From Pseudobacteriovorax antillogorgiicola (GTDB lineage: Bacteria; Bdellovibrionota_B; Oligoflexia; Oligoflexales; RGVZ01): DNA of 64,000 nucleotides. Shown here in pieces: positions 1-8,885 of this stretch; position 1 is the stretch's first letter; each line of letters starts with the position of its first letter. Under the pieces are notes generated by a model. That model was not told the DNA's origin. It saw only the letters and a list, made by a program, of their open reading frames with translations, and searched no databases. The position numbers and the translations under genes are program-made. Location of the stretch: contig CAMBEK010000003.1 of assembly GCA_945865565.1 (NCBI GenBank), forward strand, positions 186,001 through 250,000, read 5' to 3'.

Positions 1-799
1 CAATGGCGATGATGAAATGATCGGTCGCAAGTTCGCGGCCGTCGTCGAGTTTGACGATCCAACGCGCTGTGGGGCCGCCATCAGAAAAATCAGTAAAGCG
101 GTGTCCAAAAATAAATTCTGTGCCGAGGGACTTCAGGTACTGGCGCATGTTGTAGGCAATGCGCATCAGAAAATCGGTTCCGATGTGCGGCTTCGCATCG
201 TAAAGGATGTCAGCCGGTGCACCGTGGCGAACAAATTGTTCAAAGACGTGGCGGATCAAGGGATGGTTTTTGCCGCAGGTTAGTTTGCCGTCCGAGAAAG
301 TTCCGGCGCCACCTTCCCCAAAGCAGTAGTTGCTCTCGGCCTTAAAAGTGGCAATCCGACGGAGGTTATTAACCGTCCGCATCCGGCCTTCCACGGGCTC
401 GCCGCGTTCGACGATGATGCACGGCTGTCCGGCTAGGGCCATCGTCAGGGCCGCGAAAATTCCGGCCGGGCCAGAGCCGACGATGACGGGTTTGTGGCGC
501 ACGCGGATGGCGGCGGGATCAAGGCCGGCCAAAGGGTCCGCAATGTTGATGCCGGGAGATTTTTCCGCAATGGCCTGGTTGCGCGAGAGGACTTGATCCT
601 CGTCCTCAAGGTCAACGTCGACTTGATATTTATAGACGATGGCGGACTTGCGCCGGGCGTCGAGGGATTTCTTGAGGATCGTCATCGCCTTGAGGTTCGC
701 CTGCGGCACACCCAGCATGCTGGTGACAGCCTGTTGCAGGGCATCCGGCGGAACGTCGGTTCCAACAGGAATCACAACCTCTTTGAGGCGCAGGGTCAT
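1..799 (-). CDS. FAD-dependent dehydrogenase (COG2509-like), 3' part missing
   Basis: The N-terminal 266 residues of a flavoprotein; the reading frame is open to the window edge, so the C-terminal part lies outside. After a roughly 100-residue N-terminal domain there is a dinucleotide-binding motif VIVGSGPAGI (about residues 105-114), followed by ERGEPVEGR and the family signature FGEGGAGTFSDGKL. These match the uncharacterised FAD-dependent dehydrogenases of about 530 residues annotated as NAD(P)/FAD-dependent oxidoreductases. The substrate is unknown. The ATG at 799 is preceded by AAGGAT about 8 bases upstream. It is the first complete start on this strand after the stop of the upstream lipoprotein gene, 84 bases away, so co-transcription is possible. 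Confidence 0.85.
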   Translation of the reverse strand, partial: MTLRLKEVVIPVGTDVPPDALQQAVTSMLGVPQANLKAMTILKKSLDARRKSAIVYKYQVDVDLEDEDQVLSRNQAIAEKSPGINIADPLAGLDPAAIRVRHKPVIVGSGPAGIFAALTMALAGQPCIIVERGEPVEGRMRTVNNLRRIATFKAESNYCFGEGGAGTFSDGKLTCGKNHPLIRHVFEQFVRHGAPADILYDAKPHIGTDFLMRIAYNMRQYLKSLGTEFIFGHRFTDFSDGGPTARWIVKLDDGRELATDHFIIAI

Positions 800-883
800 T
801 GGCGAAGGATCCTTTTTATTGAAATCCGCGCCAATTATTAGAATGATGCTTGAAACAGGTCAAGGTATTAATGAAGGTAGCCT

Positions 884-1963
884 CTACAGGCAGGCTTTGG
901 CTTCAAAATTGACGGCCGCTGGACGCAGGGCATAGGCCGCGCAGGTGCCCCCTGGCCCATTAAAATTAGCAGTTATATTAGCATCTTGCGTTGAAAATTG
1001 GGTTGCTGCCGACCAGCCGTTCATCTGAATGCTCAGATTGCCGTTGTCGAACAATCTCCCATTTTTCATTCGGGCGGATGCGGTTGCCGTCAGCAGGCGG
1101 CCTTTTTTTGAGTTGTCCACCAGGTTGGTCGATTCCGAGCGTTCGAAAAGCCGGCAAGCACCGAGGAGGTCTCCCGCGGATTCCAAGTTAGATCCAGAAC
1201 TGGAGCTTCGGCTGATCACACAGGGGGCGCCCGAGGAGCCGTCATCGTAACCACGCCAAAAACGCTGCTCGACCGGAACCTCACTGCGTGGGCCAACATA
1301 GCGCCCCTTCACCAACCCGGCAAAACGGTAGGCCCGGCCAGTGACCGACTTGCCTGCGCCGTTGGCGGGACAGGAGAATGCCGCTGTCGTCGCCATCACC
1401 GTGCTGGCCTTACCATCAGTAATCAGCGTCGACAGATCGCGGGAGCTACATTCAAAAGTCAGAGAAAATGCCGAGGTCTGACGGTCGATGATCAAGGGAT
1501 CCGCAGCCAAAGCCAAACTAGAAGCGTCTGCCGAAGCCTCTGCCGAAGCCGGCTTCGTCACACAGGCCGTCACGTCCGCCTCGTAAGTTAATTTCACCTT
1601 GCCAGATTCAAAGCGCGCCGTGTCTATCATAGGCATTTCGCCATCGCAGAAAACAGATTCTTGAGGGGCCAGTGAAAGTTTTTTTCCGAAATGGGTAAAA
1701 GCGCCATCATCGAAATCAAACATCCGCCCAAGAGACAAATCAGCAAGGGCCATTGAATTGACCACCACAGCATCCAGCTCGCCCTTGGAGGCCACGGCAA
1801 ACCCCGTCGCATCGAGAACATTGCTGCCGTCATTCAAGATGCTGGGGGAGTCGTGTTGACCACGCCCCGATGCGACATCTTTTCCACAAGAACTCACCAT
1901 GGCGGCCTCGAAAGAAACCACCAATACCATCGCAAACCGCTGATAATTTGCCATCATGATCAA
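884..1963 (-). CDS. Putative lipoprotein or secreted protein of unknown function
   Basis: A 359-residue protein starting MIMMANYQRF with a hydrophobic N-terminus ending in VSSC, which resembles a weak lipobox (Cys about residue 27). The mature part is rich in Ser, Ala and Asp with scattered cysteines, including an internal Ser-Ala-Glu-Ala repeat near the middle. No family is recognised. The start ATG overlaps the TGA stop of the upstream membrane-protein gene by four bases (ATGA), so the two are almost certainly translationally coupled. It is the last gene of the CBS, membrane protein and lipoprotein trio before the FAD dehydrogenase. A cell-envelope role is inferred from the signal only. Confidence 0.6.
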   Translation of the reverse strand: MIMMANYQRFAMVLVVSFEAAMVSSCGKDVASGRGQHDSPSILNDGSNVLDATGFAVASKGELDAVVVNSMALADLSLGRMFDFDDGAFTHFGKKLSLAPQESVFCDGEMPMIDTARFESGKVKLTYEADVTACVTKPASAEASADASSLALAADPLIIDRQTSAFSLTFECSSRDLSTLITDGKASTVMATTAAFSCPANGAGKSVTGRAYRFAGLVKGRYVGPRSEVPVEQRFWRGYDDGSSGAPCVISRSSSSGSNLESAGDLLGACRLFERSESTNLVDNSKKGRLLTATASARMKNGRLFDNGNLSIQMNGWSAATQFSTQDANITANFNGPGGTCAAYALRPAAVNFEAKACL

Positions 1964-2487
1964 GCCACCTGGGAAAGTTCACCAAGAAATTTTCGATAAT
2001 TGCGCTTGGTGACATCATCCCGGAAAACGGGCTCAGCTTCAATCGCGAACCAGGGCGGTTCGGCACTGATCTGACGAATTTCTTGGACGACCACCAGAAC
2101 TCCGGGCGGGTTGATTTGAATGATGGACCCCAAATCCAACTTGAATTTCGTGTAAAGCCGCATCGTGTGGGTCCCCAACGATGCCAGATAAGCTTGGGAG
2201 GGCTCCCCTGAACTGGCGCCCATTGAACTGAAGTTGCGAAGGCCATCATCCACAAATTCACCGGTGGCCTGGATGTTGACCCTCATAAAAAGGTTTTCTG
2301 CACGTTTTGGAAGGAGTGCGGACAGCAAACGCCCGGCCACAGAGTATTGGCGGGCAGAGAGAAAAATCACCCCAAAAATGGTGAGGATCAAGCCTACAAC
2401 GGCTGCAATCAAGATCCATGTTTCAGCGGTAAGCAAAAACCAGGGACCGCCATTACGTGCCTTGGCGTAGAGTTCTAGTGGATCCAC
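1960..2487 (-). CDS. Single-span membrane protein, unknown function
   Basis: A 175-residue protein with one clear transmembrane segment at about residues 24-44 (ILIAAVVGLILTIFGVIFL). A soluble domain of about 130 residues follows, with alternating beta-like stretches such as VLVVVQEIRQIS. No catalytic motif or named family is recognised. The start is GTG at 2487, preceded by GGAGG five bases upstream. It lies 18 bases after the CBS gene and overlaps the next lipoprotein gene by four bases, so the three form a small operon. The C-terminal half could be a PilZ- or OB-like beta domain, but nothing decisive is visible. Confidence 0.6.
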   Translation of the reverse strand: MDPLELYAKARNGGPWFLLTAETWILIAAVVGLILTIFGVIFLSARQYSVAGRLLSALLPKRAENLFMRVNIQATGEFVDDGLRNFSSMGASSGEPSQAYLASLGTHTMRLYTKFKLDLGSIIQINPPGVLVVVQEIRQISAEPPWFAIEAEPVFRDDVTKRNYRKFLGELSQVA

Positions 2488-2505
2488 TGGCGCCTCCGAA
2501 GGATG

Positions 2506-2994
2506 TCAAGATGCGCCTTTTGGCAAACTCAAAATATCCAAAACACTGTCAGCTCCGCCGTTTTCCGAGGTGTCATTCTGCATGACCCGCAGAAGATCTG
2601 TTGATGTAATGATGCCGAGCAAGTGATTCTCATTGTCGGTAACCGGAAGAGAATCGATTTCCTTTGCCACCATCGTCTCTGCAACGGCAGAGAGCTTTGC
2701 GGACGGCCGACAACTGATCACCTCGCGCTTCATGATTTCCCCGACTTTAACGTCAGGAAAAATCATCCCTCCTTCACCAAACGTAGAGCGCAAAAGGATA
2801 TCGCGGTCGGAGATCATGCCAATCAGTTTTCCGTCCTGCACGACTGGAAGATGACGGCAGTGGATGTCCTTCATCAGGGCGTAAGCATCCTCGACATGAT
2901 CGTCGACAAGGGCGCAGAGAACGTGCCTCGTCATCTCTTTATCTGAACGGGGCTTGCCAACGGGAGATTTGCTTTTTTTTGAACCGGACGACAT
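2506..2994 (-). CDS. Tandem CBS-domain protein
   Basis: A 162-residue soluble protein made of two CBS domains (about residues 20-75 and 85-145), with the usual repeat pattern HLPVVQDGKLIGMISDRDIL and SLPVTDNENHLLGIITSTDLL. Such stand-alone CBS pairs bind adenosyl ligands and act as energy or second-messenger sensors; the partner here is unknown. The first ATG with a Shine-Dalgarno (GGAGGG about 10 bases upstream) is at 2994. A longer TTG start at 3141 would add 49 residues overlapping the opposite gene and is unlikely. Its operon partners are a membrane protein and a putative lipoprotein. Confidence 0.8.
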   Translation of the reverse strand: MSSGSKKSKSPVGKPRSDKEMTRHVLCALVDDHVEDAYALMKDIHCRHLPVVQDGKLIGMISDRDILLRSTFGEGGMIFPDVKVGEIMKREVISCRPSAKLSAVAETMVAKEIDSLPVTDNENHLLGIITSTDLLRVMQNDTSENGGADSVLDILSLPKGAS

Positions 2995-3122
2995 TTCCAA
3001 ATGACCCTCCAGCGAAAACCGCAACGGAACAACCGTGCGATGAATTGCCTGAGTGCCGTGAAGCAAGAAATATTCCCATTCGGTGGCAGCATGACTTAAT
3101 ATGTCGGTTGAGGCGGGCAGAA

Positions 3123-3851
3123 ATGATGATCCATGAAACAAAATCCGGACGTATCACCAGATGTTTCACCAGACGTTGCACCAGAAATGGCAAGCGAACC
3201 TTCAGCCTGAGCATGCTGTTCGGCCTCATGCTTGCGACGGGAACTCACGCCCAGGCAATGCCGAATCCAGACGGGAAGTCGTCGGCACCCGAAACGCCAA
3301 CTCCGGTTTCATCGGGCGCGCTCGAAGTTCCCAAGGCCACACCAAATACTGAGGCAGAATCAGATGACGGCCGCCTGATCCCAATCCGCAAAAAAACAGT
3401 CCGCAGGGGACGCGAGGCAAGAATCTGGAGTATCGGGGCGCGGGTCGGTAGCCTGGGCAACACGGGAGTTCTGGCCCAGTACGTCGGTCAGGGTGATGTG
3501 GCGTGGAACGTTGGCATCAACATGATGGACTATGCGGGACAAAACGGAGTGGGACTGACCATTGATCGCCTGAGTATCCTGGACGATGGGTTTAACCCGT
3601 TGACTTGGCCCACCCTGCAAAAGTGGGACGCCAGCCGGGGCAAGATCGTCTACCTAACTGGATTTGGAATTCAAATGGACAGCCAAGGGCTGTTTCCAAG
3701 GTTGCCGGTTGGAGCCCAGTACACGATGGTCGGCGACCCGGTGACGTGGTCGGCACAGGCCACTTTGTTCATTGGTCAAGTGCTCGGCACAAAGCCCGGA
3801 ATCAGCGTTGGATTGGCTCCGGAGATCTCGGTCCGGTATGTCATCGAGTGA
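3123..3851 (+). CDS. Secreted or outer-membrane protein, unknown function
   Basis: About 242 residues. The likely start is one of two adjacent ATGs at 3123/3126, preceded by GAGGCGGG. A basic, rather long n-region leads into a hydrophobic segment ending THAQA, a good signal-peptidase I site. A Pro/Thr/Ser-rich linker follows, then a Gly-rich beta domain (IGARVGSLGNTGVLAQYVG, FIGQVLGTKPGISVGLAPEISV) that ends in alternating strands, as in small outer-membrane barrels. No family is named. It diverges from the CBS gene across a gap of about 128 bases. An upstream in-frame extension to 2979 would overlap the CBS gene and lacks a ribosome-binding site. Confidence 0.6.
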   Translation: MMIHETKSGRITRCFTRRCTRNGKRTFSLSMLFGLMLATGTHAQAMPNPDGKSSAPETPTPVSSGALEVPKATPNTEAESDDGRLIPIRKKTVRRGREARIWSIGARVGSLGNTGVLAQYVGQGDVAWNVGINMMDYAGQNGVGLTIDRLSILDDGFNPLTWPTLQKWDASRGKIVYLTGFGIQMDSQGLFPRLPVGAQYTMVGDPVTWSAQATLFIGQVLGTKPGISVGLAPEISVRYVIE

Positions 3852-4027
3852 GGTCCGGTGGGACGCGGGTGACTTTTTGCTTGCTCAAGTCCGCTTGCTG
3901 GCATAGTAACGCCCCCGAATCAGTTTTTTTTAAGTACGCGAATCGAATTGTTTTTCCCATATAAGCCGGCGATTGGGCTGGTGTTTCTACGGGGCGCCGC
4001 AAATGCCCCTCTATGAGGAGACCGAAG

Positions 4028-4585
4028 ATGAGTCGTTCCAGTATTCGTACGTTTCTGTCCTGCGTTGCCCTTTCTTTTGCTCCAATGTTCACCTCTTGCG
4101 GCGAAGCTCCCAGCGACTCGTCGGCCTATCTCGCCAGTGTTTCAAGTTTCAATTCGAAGCCTCATAACAGCCAGCGTTTTCCCCGCACCCCCGACAATTC
4201 AATGACCCCGGGCAGCAAATGCGGCAAGCCCGACACCTACCGCTACGGCGAAAAGGTTCCCTACTGCGAGCGCAATGTAAAATCATCGCGCAAGGCAGCC
4301 ATCTTCGTTCGTTATGACGAGGAACTTGGTTTCGGCACGACGAGCATGCAGCGCATGCAGTTCAAAATCGACCATCACATCCCGCTCTGCATGGGTGGCA
4401 GCAACGAAGACGACAACCTGTGGCCTCAGCACAGCACGATCTACGAGCTGACCGATCCAGCAGAGGGATTCCTGTGCGAAAGAATGTCGCAAGGCACCTT
4501 GCGCCAAGCGCAGGCGATTCAAATCATCCAATCGATCAAGCAAACGCCTGAGCGCGCCGCTGAAATTCTACCCGAAGCCTTCTAG
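4028..4585 (+). CDS. HNH-type nuclease-like lipoprotein
   Basis: A 185-residue protein. The signal segment ends PMFTSC (Cys24), compatible with a lipoprotein. The key stretch is KIDHHIPLCMGGSNEDDN followed by LWPQ (residues about 113-133): the DHH, GG and N..LWP pattern is that of HNH/His-Me finger endonucleases, and cysteines at 65, 80 and 121 could support the fold. A secreted nuclease on the cell surface or in the periplasm is a reasonable inference for a predatory or scavenging bacterium, but activity is unproven. Start chosen at 4028 because GAGGAG sits seven bases upstream. Its stop shares bases with the stop of the convergent gene. Confidence 0.65.
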   Translation: MSRSSIRTFLSCVALSFAPMFTSCGEAPSDSSAYLASVSSFNSKPHNSQRFPRTPDNSMTPGSKCGKPDTYRYGEKVPYCERNVKSSRKAAIFVRYDEELGFGTTSMQRMQFKIDHHIPLCMGGSNEDDNLWPQHSTIYELTDPAEGFLCERMSQGTLRQAQAIQIIQSIKQTPERAAEILPEAF

Positions 4586-7077
4586 GCTGGTTTTGAGGGG
4601 GTACTGATCACATCGTGGCGCCGCAAGTTGAGCGGCACCATGATTCGTGATGCAAGGCCCTGCTGCTGACGCCAGGTGTTGTACTCAGTTCCGAGCAACC
4701 AAGCTTCAAGATCGCGCAGAACCGGTAGTTCCACCCGCATCTGCTGCAGGGAATGTAAGGCTTGACCGTGATCGGGCAGGATCATGGTGGCCAGACGCGC
4801 AAGGATTTTACCAATAAGCTCATGCGCCTCTTGGTCGGTAAAGCTCCGGCTTTCCTGCCCCAAATCTTGCCATGCGGTCCGTTCCTCAGCACTTAGATCG
4901 CGCAGCCAGCGGGCCACCTTTGATGTCTGGGCTTTATATTCAGGAATATGAGCCACGCGAGGAATCATTTCTGACACAAATGAGGCGAGCCGGGTCACTT
5001 GCCAGTTCCAAGCGCTCATGCCGAGGCGTTGCCCTAAAATCACGTACAGCAATCCCCATGCAGTGGCCGGCGCCAATTGCATAAAGGGAGGCAGTGCGAT
5101 GCCTCCGAATGCAGACTGTTCATGGCTAAAACGGAACATCTGGGCATTGGAAGGCAGCCACTTGAGTCCCTTCAGCGCCGCATCGATCTGGGCTTCAATA
5201 GAACCAGCAGGCGACGAAACAGCCTTCAGTACCCTTGCCCGGCTATCAAAAAGACTGAAAAGCACTGGCAACCGCGGGCCGGTGCGCAAAATGGCGCGAC
5301 CAAATCGCGCCTCGCGCGGAGCAAGCCCCCCGAGAACTGTTGCTTCAACCGCCTCCATTGTTGGCGCGAGAGACGGACAGAATCCACGCTTCTCCCCAGA
5401 GATATCGAGGGCATGCCGCACCGATGGGGCAAGTGACTGGCGTGCAGAAAGGATGGTCGCCACGCGCCAGGCAAGGTCGTCGCTTTGGGTTGCGTTGGCA
5501 GATTGCCAGATGGCGTCGAGATCATTGTTGGTCAATCCGGCCACAGAACCTTTTTTAAGGATCGCAAGGCGCTGCACATCCGGGGCTTTTTTCTGACGTG
5601 CGATACGTTCGAGTTCGGTGAGTACAATCAGCGGCGTGCGCCAACTCGACTTCAAGTAGCATTCGATGTCGTGAGCGCTGAAGGAATCTGATTCTCCCGC
5701 AATCGTCAGCTGGGAAAGCATGACGCGTTTTTCTTCGTCACCCGAATAGGTGCTGCCATGGCGCGACACGTGGAGGGTTGCCGCGCGCAGCAGATCACTC
5801 CACCGAAACGGCAGGGCAAACTCCGCGCTGGCCGATACATCGACAATCATGCGCCGGCTCTTCCAAAGGGTCTCCTCGTGGCCACTTCCATGCGCAATGT
5901 ATTGATGGAGCAATGCAATTCCGTGCCACCACGCATCGAGAAGGTTTGACGAATCACCAGTAACTTTCAGCGGCCCTTGCCAGAGCGCGGCATCAAGGGG
6001 GGCAGGGTGGAAGGTCAAGGCATTTGCCTGCAGCGTGGCATAGAGTCCGGGAACGATACCTGCCAGGTCGCGATTCAACACGATCATCTCTGAAAACTGC
6101 GCCCACGCTTCTGGTATTTGTGGCAGATGATTCAGGGCAACCTTGAGGACTTCGTTAAGTCGTGCGCGCCCAGCATCGCGCGATCCGGCCGAGCGGCGGG
6201 CGGAAGCCAGACGCTGCTCCAGAACCTCAATGCGCTGCGGCCAAGTCCCCTCGCTCAACTGTACTTCCAGCGGATCGGCGGCGGCGGCGGGAGATTCCCT
6301 GACCGTCTGGTTGAGCAATTCAACGGCCTCATGATAACGGTCGCTGTTCTTTGGTATCAAGCGGACCAGATCTCGAACATCAAAATCAAAACCAAGATCC
6401 AGCGCTAAACGTGCCGCCTTCATGACAACGTCATCGTAAGATGCACCAGGACCAGCATCAGATAAACTGCTGGCATCCAGGATAACGGCGCGATGAGCGC
6501 GGAAATACATAAAGGCGGGGGTAGGATCACTGCCACTCACGAGAAATAAAAATACCAGCAGGCGCTCCGATGGCATCAGTTGGGTAGATTCCCGGGCCCG
6601 AATCAGCGATTCGGCGACAAGGTCAAAATGCCCGGAACTCCAGGCCATCACCGCGAGGCGCTCGCGCACCGAAGGATGCAAGTGCAAGTAATAGCCATGG
6701 CGGCCCTCGCGCAGGGTTGTCGCCAGATCGAGAAGGTCCTGCTTACTGCCGTGAAGGGCGCAAAGTTCAAGAAAATGCGCGGCGGACACATCAGCGGGGG
6801 CCTGCATGAATAGCTTCCAGGCAATTGGCTGAAGCTGTGGCCACTTCGCACCAGAATTGATCAGGGCAGACAGCATTTTACGAAGTTGCGCTGCCTCTTG
6901 CGCACCGGGCGCGGCACTTTGGACCTCGGCGCGAGCCGGCAGTGCGACTTCTGGCGTGCGTGACTTGATTGCGGCGAAACCACGCTCGATGACTTCAGCC
7001 ATCGGAGCGCCGTTGGCGCGGGCTTCGCGCAAGACCCGCGCAAGCTGGGCGGCCGACATGTCGCGCTTCTCATCCAT
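4582..7077 (-). CDS. Large alpha-helical protein of unknown function
   Basis: An 831-residue protein without signal peptide or membrane spans, so probably cytoplasmic. It is almost entirely helical, with Leu/Ala-rich segments that look like a degenerate TPR or other solenoid (for example in residues 100-350), but I recognise no catalytic motif or family. Start chosen at ATG 7077 (MDEKRDMSAAQ), where coding character begins; the extension to 7242 overlaps the lgt gene and reads as non-coding. A possible extended -10 (TGCTAAACT) lies upstream in the lgt-divergent gap. The stop overlaps that of the HNH-like lipoprotein gene on the other strand. Confidence 0.65.
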   Translation of the reverse strand: MDEKRDMSAAQLARVLREARANGAPMAEVIERGFAAIKSRTPEVALPARAEVQSAAPGAQEAAQLRKMLSALINSGAKWPQLQPIAWKLFMQAPADVSAAHFLELCALHGSKQDLLDLATTLREGRHGYYLHLHPSVRERLAVMAWSSGHFDLVAESLIRARESTQLMPSERLLVFLFLVSGSDPTPAFMYFRAHRAVILDASSLSDAGPGASYDDVVMKAARLALDLGFDFDVRDLVRLIPKNSDRYHEAVELLNQTVRESPAAAADPLEVQLSEGTWPQRIEVLEQRLASARRSAGSRDAGRARLNEVLKVALNHLPQIPEAWAQFSEMIVLNRDLAGIVPGLYATLQANALTFHPAPLDAALWQGPLKVTGDSSNLLDAWWHGIALLHQYIAHGSGHEETLWKSRRMIVDVSASAEFALPFRWSDLLRAATLHVSRHGSTYSGDEEKRVMLSQLTIAGESDSFSAHDIECYLKSSWRTPLIVLTELERIARQKKAPDVQRLAILKKGSVAGLTNNDLDAIWQSANATQSDDLAWRVATILSARQSLAPSVRHALDISGEKRGFCPSLAPTMEAVEATVLGGLAPREARFGRAILRTGPRLPVLFSLFDSRARVLKAVSSPAGSIEAQIDAALKGLKWLPSNAQMFRFSHEQSAFGGIALPPFMQLAPATAWGLLYVILGQRLGMSAWNWQVTRLASFVSEMIPRVAHIPEYKAQTSKVARWLRDLSAEERTAWQDLGQESRSFTDQEAHELIGKILARLATMILPDHGQALHSLQQMRVELPVLRDLEAWLLGTEYNTWRQQQGLASRIMVPLNLRRHDVISTPSKPA

Positions 7078-7188
7078 GATCTGCAACCTGTTTAGGGATA
7101 ATTCCAGTTTAGCACACAACAGGATATTTTCACGGTTGCAGCACGCCCCCTCTGTCCGGTACGCTTTCCACAACAAAAAGGGCAAAAA

Positions 7189-7974
7189 ATGCTGACATAT
7201 CCGAATATTGACCCGGCTATTTTTACCATCGGACCGTTGCAACTGCGTTGGTACTCACTCATGTACATCATCGGCCTCGTGGCTGTGTTCCTGTTTCTAC
7301 GCCGGGCCGTGCGCAAGGGCAGGCTGAAGATGACTGACGAACAGGTCGAAACCAGTCTTGTTTACGGTCTGATTGGAATGATCCTTGGCGCGCGGGTCGC
7401 CTACGTTTTCATCTACAACTTTGATTACTACCGGCATCACTTGAGTGAGATTCCGATGATATGGCAAGGCGGCTTGTCCTTTCACGGTGGCTTGACGGGC
7501 GTGGTGTTGGGTCTGTTTCTTTTCTGTAAACGAAACAAAATTGAATTCTTGAGCTTGGCGGACAATGTCGCCGCGATCATCCCCGTGGGTTTAGGTTTTG
7601 GCAGGATTGGTAATTTCATCAACGGGGAGTTGTGGGGCCGCGTCACTGATGTCCCGTGGGCTATGGTTTTTCCGACCGGTGGTCCACTCGCCCGGCATCC
7701 ATCGCAGATTTACGAATCTTTTTTGGAAGGATGGTTCCTGCTCGCACTGACTTTGTTCGTCTATTCGAAAAAGCCAAAAACAGGTGTCGTCTCGGCCACG
7801 TTTCTTCTTGGCTACGCAAGTTTCAGATTTGTTGCTGAATTTTTCCGCGAGCCGGACGCGCAACTCGGCACTGTGATCGGTCCATTTTCGATGGGCCAAG
7901 TGCTTTGTGCCCTGATGTGGCTGTTTGGAGCGGCCATCTTGACGGTGTCACAAAGCCGGAAAGACCATAGCTAG
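7189..7974 (+). CDS. lgt: Prolipoprotein diacylglyceryl transferase
   Basis: Lgt transfers diacylglycerol from phosphatidylglycerol to the lipobox cysteine of prolipoproteins in the inner membrane, the first step of lipoprotein maturation. The 261-residue length and multiple membrane spans fit the family. Visible signatures: HGG at 99-101, GRIGNFINGELWGR at 138-151 (containing the conserved Arg, Asn and Glu), RHPSQIYE at 169-176 and FREPD near the C-terminus. It stands alone, divergent from the 831-residue protein and convergent with motE. Its presence fits the many lipoproteins in this window. Confidence 0.97.
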   Translation: MLTYPNIDPAIFTIGPLQLRWYSLMYIIGLVAVFLFLRRAVRKGRLKMTDEQVETSLVYGLIGMILGARVAYVFIYNFDYYRHHLSEIPMIWQGGLSFHGGLTGVVLGLFLFCKRNKIEFLSLADNVAAIIPVGLGFGRIGNFINGELWGRVTDVPWAMVFPTGGPLARHPSQIYESFLEGWFLLALTLFVYSKKPKTGVVSATFLLGYASFRFVAEFFREPDAQLGTVIGPFSMGQVLCALMWLFGAAILTVSQSRKDHS

Positions 7975-7997
7975 AGTAGGTGACAAACCGCGGTGAA

Positions 7998-8885
7998 TCA
8001 TGGCGATGGTGATGCCGCAGGTGCCACTACAGCAGCGGGTGATGCTGATGCCGCGGGCAAAGAAGCCGTCACGGGTTTTGCTGCGGGATCAGATACACCA
8101 AGTTCTGCGGGCTTCGCGCCAGGGGTCTCTGCCAGATTTTCCTTCGGGAGTCCCTTGCAGTCTGCAAATTCCTGACGCAAAGATGAGTTCATTTCCTTCA
8201 GCAAGTCATACTCCTTCCCGGAGCGGACCCGCCCAAAATATTCGCTGAGCTTTACCGACTTGTCGGCACTCATCGTTTCAAGGATCAAGGTGACCTGCTT
8301 CTGCCGAAGGCGCTTAAACAATGCTACCACCAAATCCTCGTCCATTTTTTCAATGACGGGCGCTGCCTTTTTCGGTTCCATCTTGTCGTAAAGTTCAACG
8401 AGTTTGTCGAGGCGTTGACCCTTCAAATCCTTTTCTTGCTGAATGCTTTGAGCAAAGAATTTGCGCTCGTCATCGAGGCGTTTCAATTTATCGTCAATCG
8501 ATTTCTCCAAGCCTTGAAGCTGCCTCTCTCGCCTGCCAAGCATCGTGACCCGCTCGTCAATCTGCTTTTTTTTTCGATCAGCCATACTCAAGTAGCGGGC
8601 GACATCTTCCTTCTGCAGTTTTTCACGGTTGAGAGCCGGTAGTTCAAGAAGGTCATCAAGGAAACTTTTACGAGCGCCATCCGCGTTCGGTTTCACAGCG
8701 TTGCCCGCAGTCGGATCAGTTGAACCAGCCGATCCTGCCTCAGCCGCCTGAAGGTCTATCTCGCCAAAACGAACTGCCCCAGATTGGATGGCAAGAAAAA
8801 CAACCAACAAACTTAGCTTGATGCCAGCAACCCACTTGAACCAGACTGGAAACCCACCAACTCTATGTTCTGTTGTGCGAATCAT
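7998..8885 (-). CDS. motE: MotE-like flagellar chaperone with MgtE_N-type domain
   Basis: A 295-residue protein with one N-terminal membrane span (about residues 18-36), a long charged coiled coil (about 80-165), and an MgtE intracellular-N-like domain (MEPKKAAPVIEKMDEDLVVA, about 170-225) in which MEP and M.ED are typical. A Pro/Ala-rich tail follows. Proteins of this build encoded next to fliJ are MotE, the periplasmic chaperone of the stator protein MotC in Rhizobiales, or related FliJ-linked proteins. The assignment rests on architecture and location. The start overlaps the fliJ stop (ATGA). It is the last gene of the flagellar operon and converges with lgt. Confidence 0.7.
   Translation of the reverse strand: MIRTTEHRVGGFPVWFKWVAGIKLSLLVVFLAIQSGAVRFGEIDLQAAEAGSAGSTDPTAGNAVKPNADGARKSFLDDLLELPALNREKLQKEDVARYLSMADRKKKQIDERVTMLGRRERQLQGLEKSIDDKLKRLDDERKFFAQSIQQEKDLKGQRLDKLVELYDKMEPKKAAPVIEKMDEDLVVALFKRLRQKQVTLILETMSADKSVKLSEYFGRVRSGKEYDLLKEMNSSLRQEFADCKGLPKENLAETPGAKPAELGVSDPAAKPVTASLPAASASPAAVVAPAASPSP

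Noticed and set aside
1627-2261. Two further leftward frames across the lipoprotein/membrane-protein boundary suggesting a frameshifted gene
   Set aside because: They are out-of-frame shadows; the chosen frames are intact, have signal or membrane segments and join by a normal ATGA overlap.
2995-3141. N-terminal extensions of the CBS protein (TTG 3141) and of the divergent secreted protein (2979)
   Set aside because: Both would make the two genes overlap head-to-head; the later starts have proper ribosome-binding sites and fit the domain or signal-peptide boundaries.
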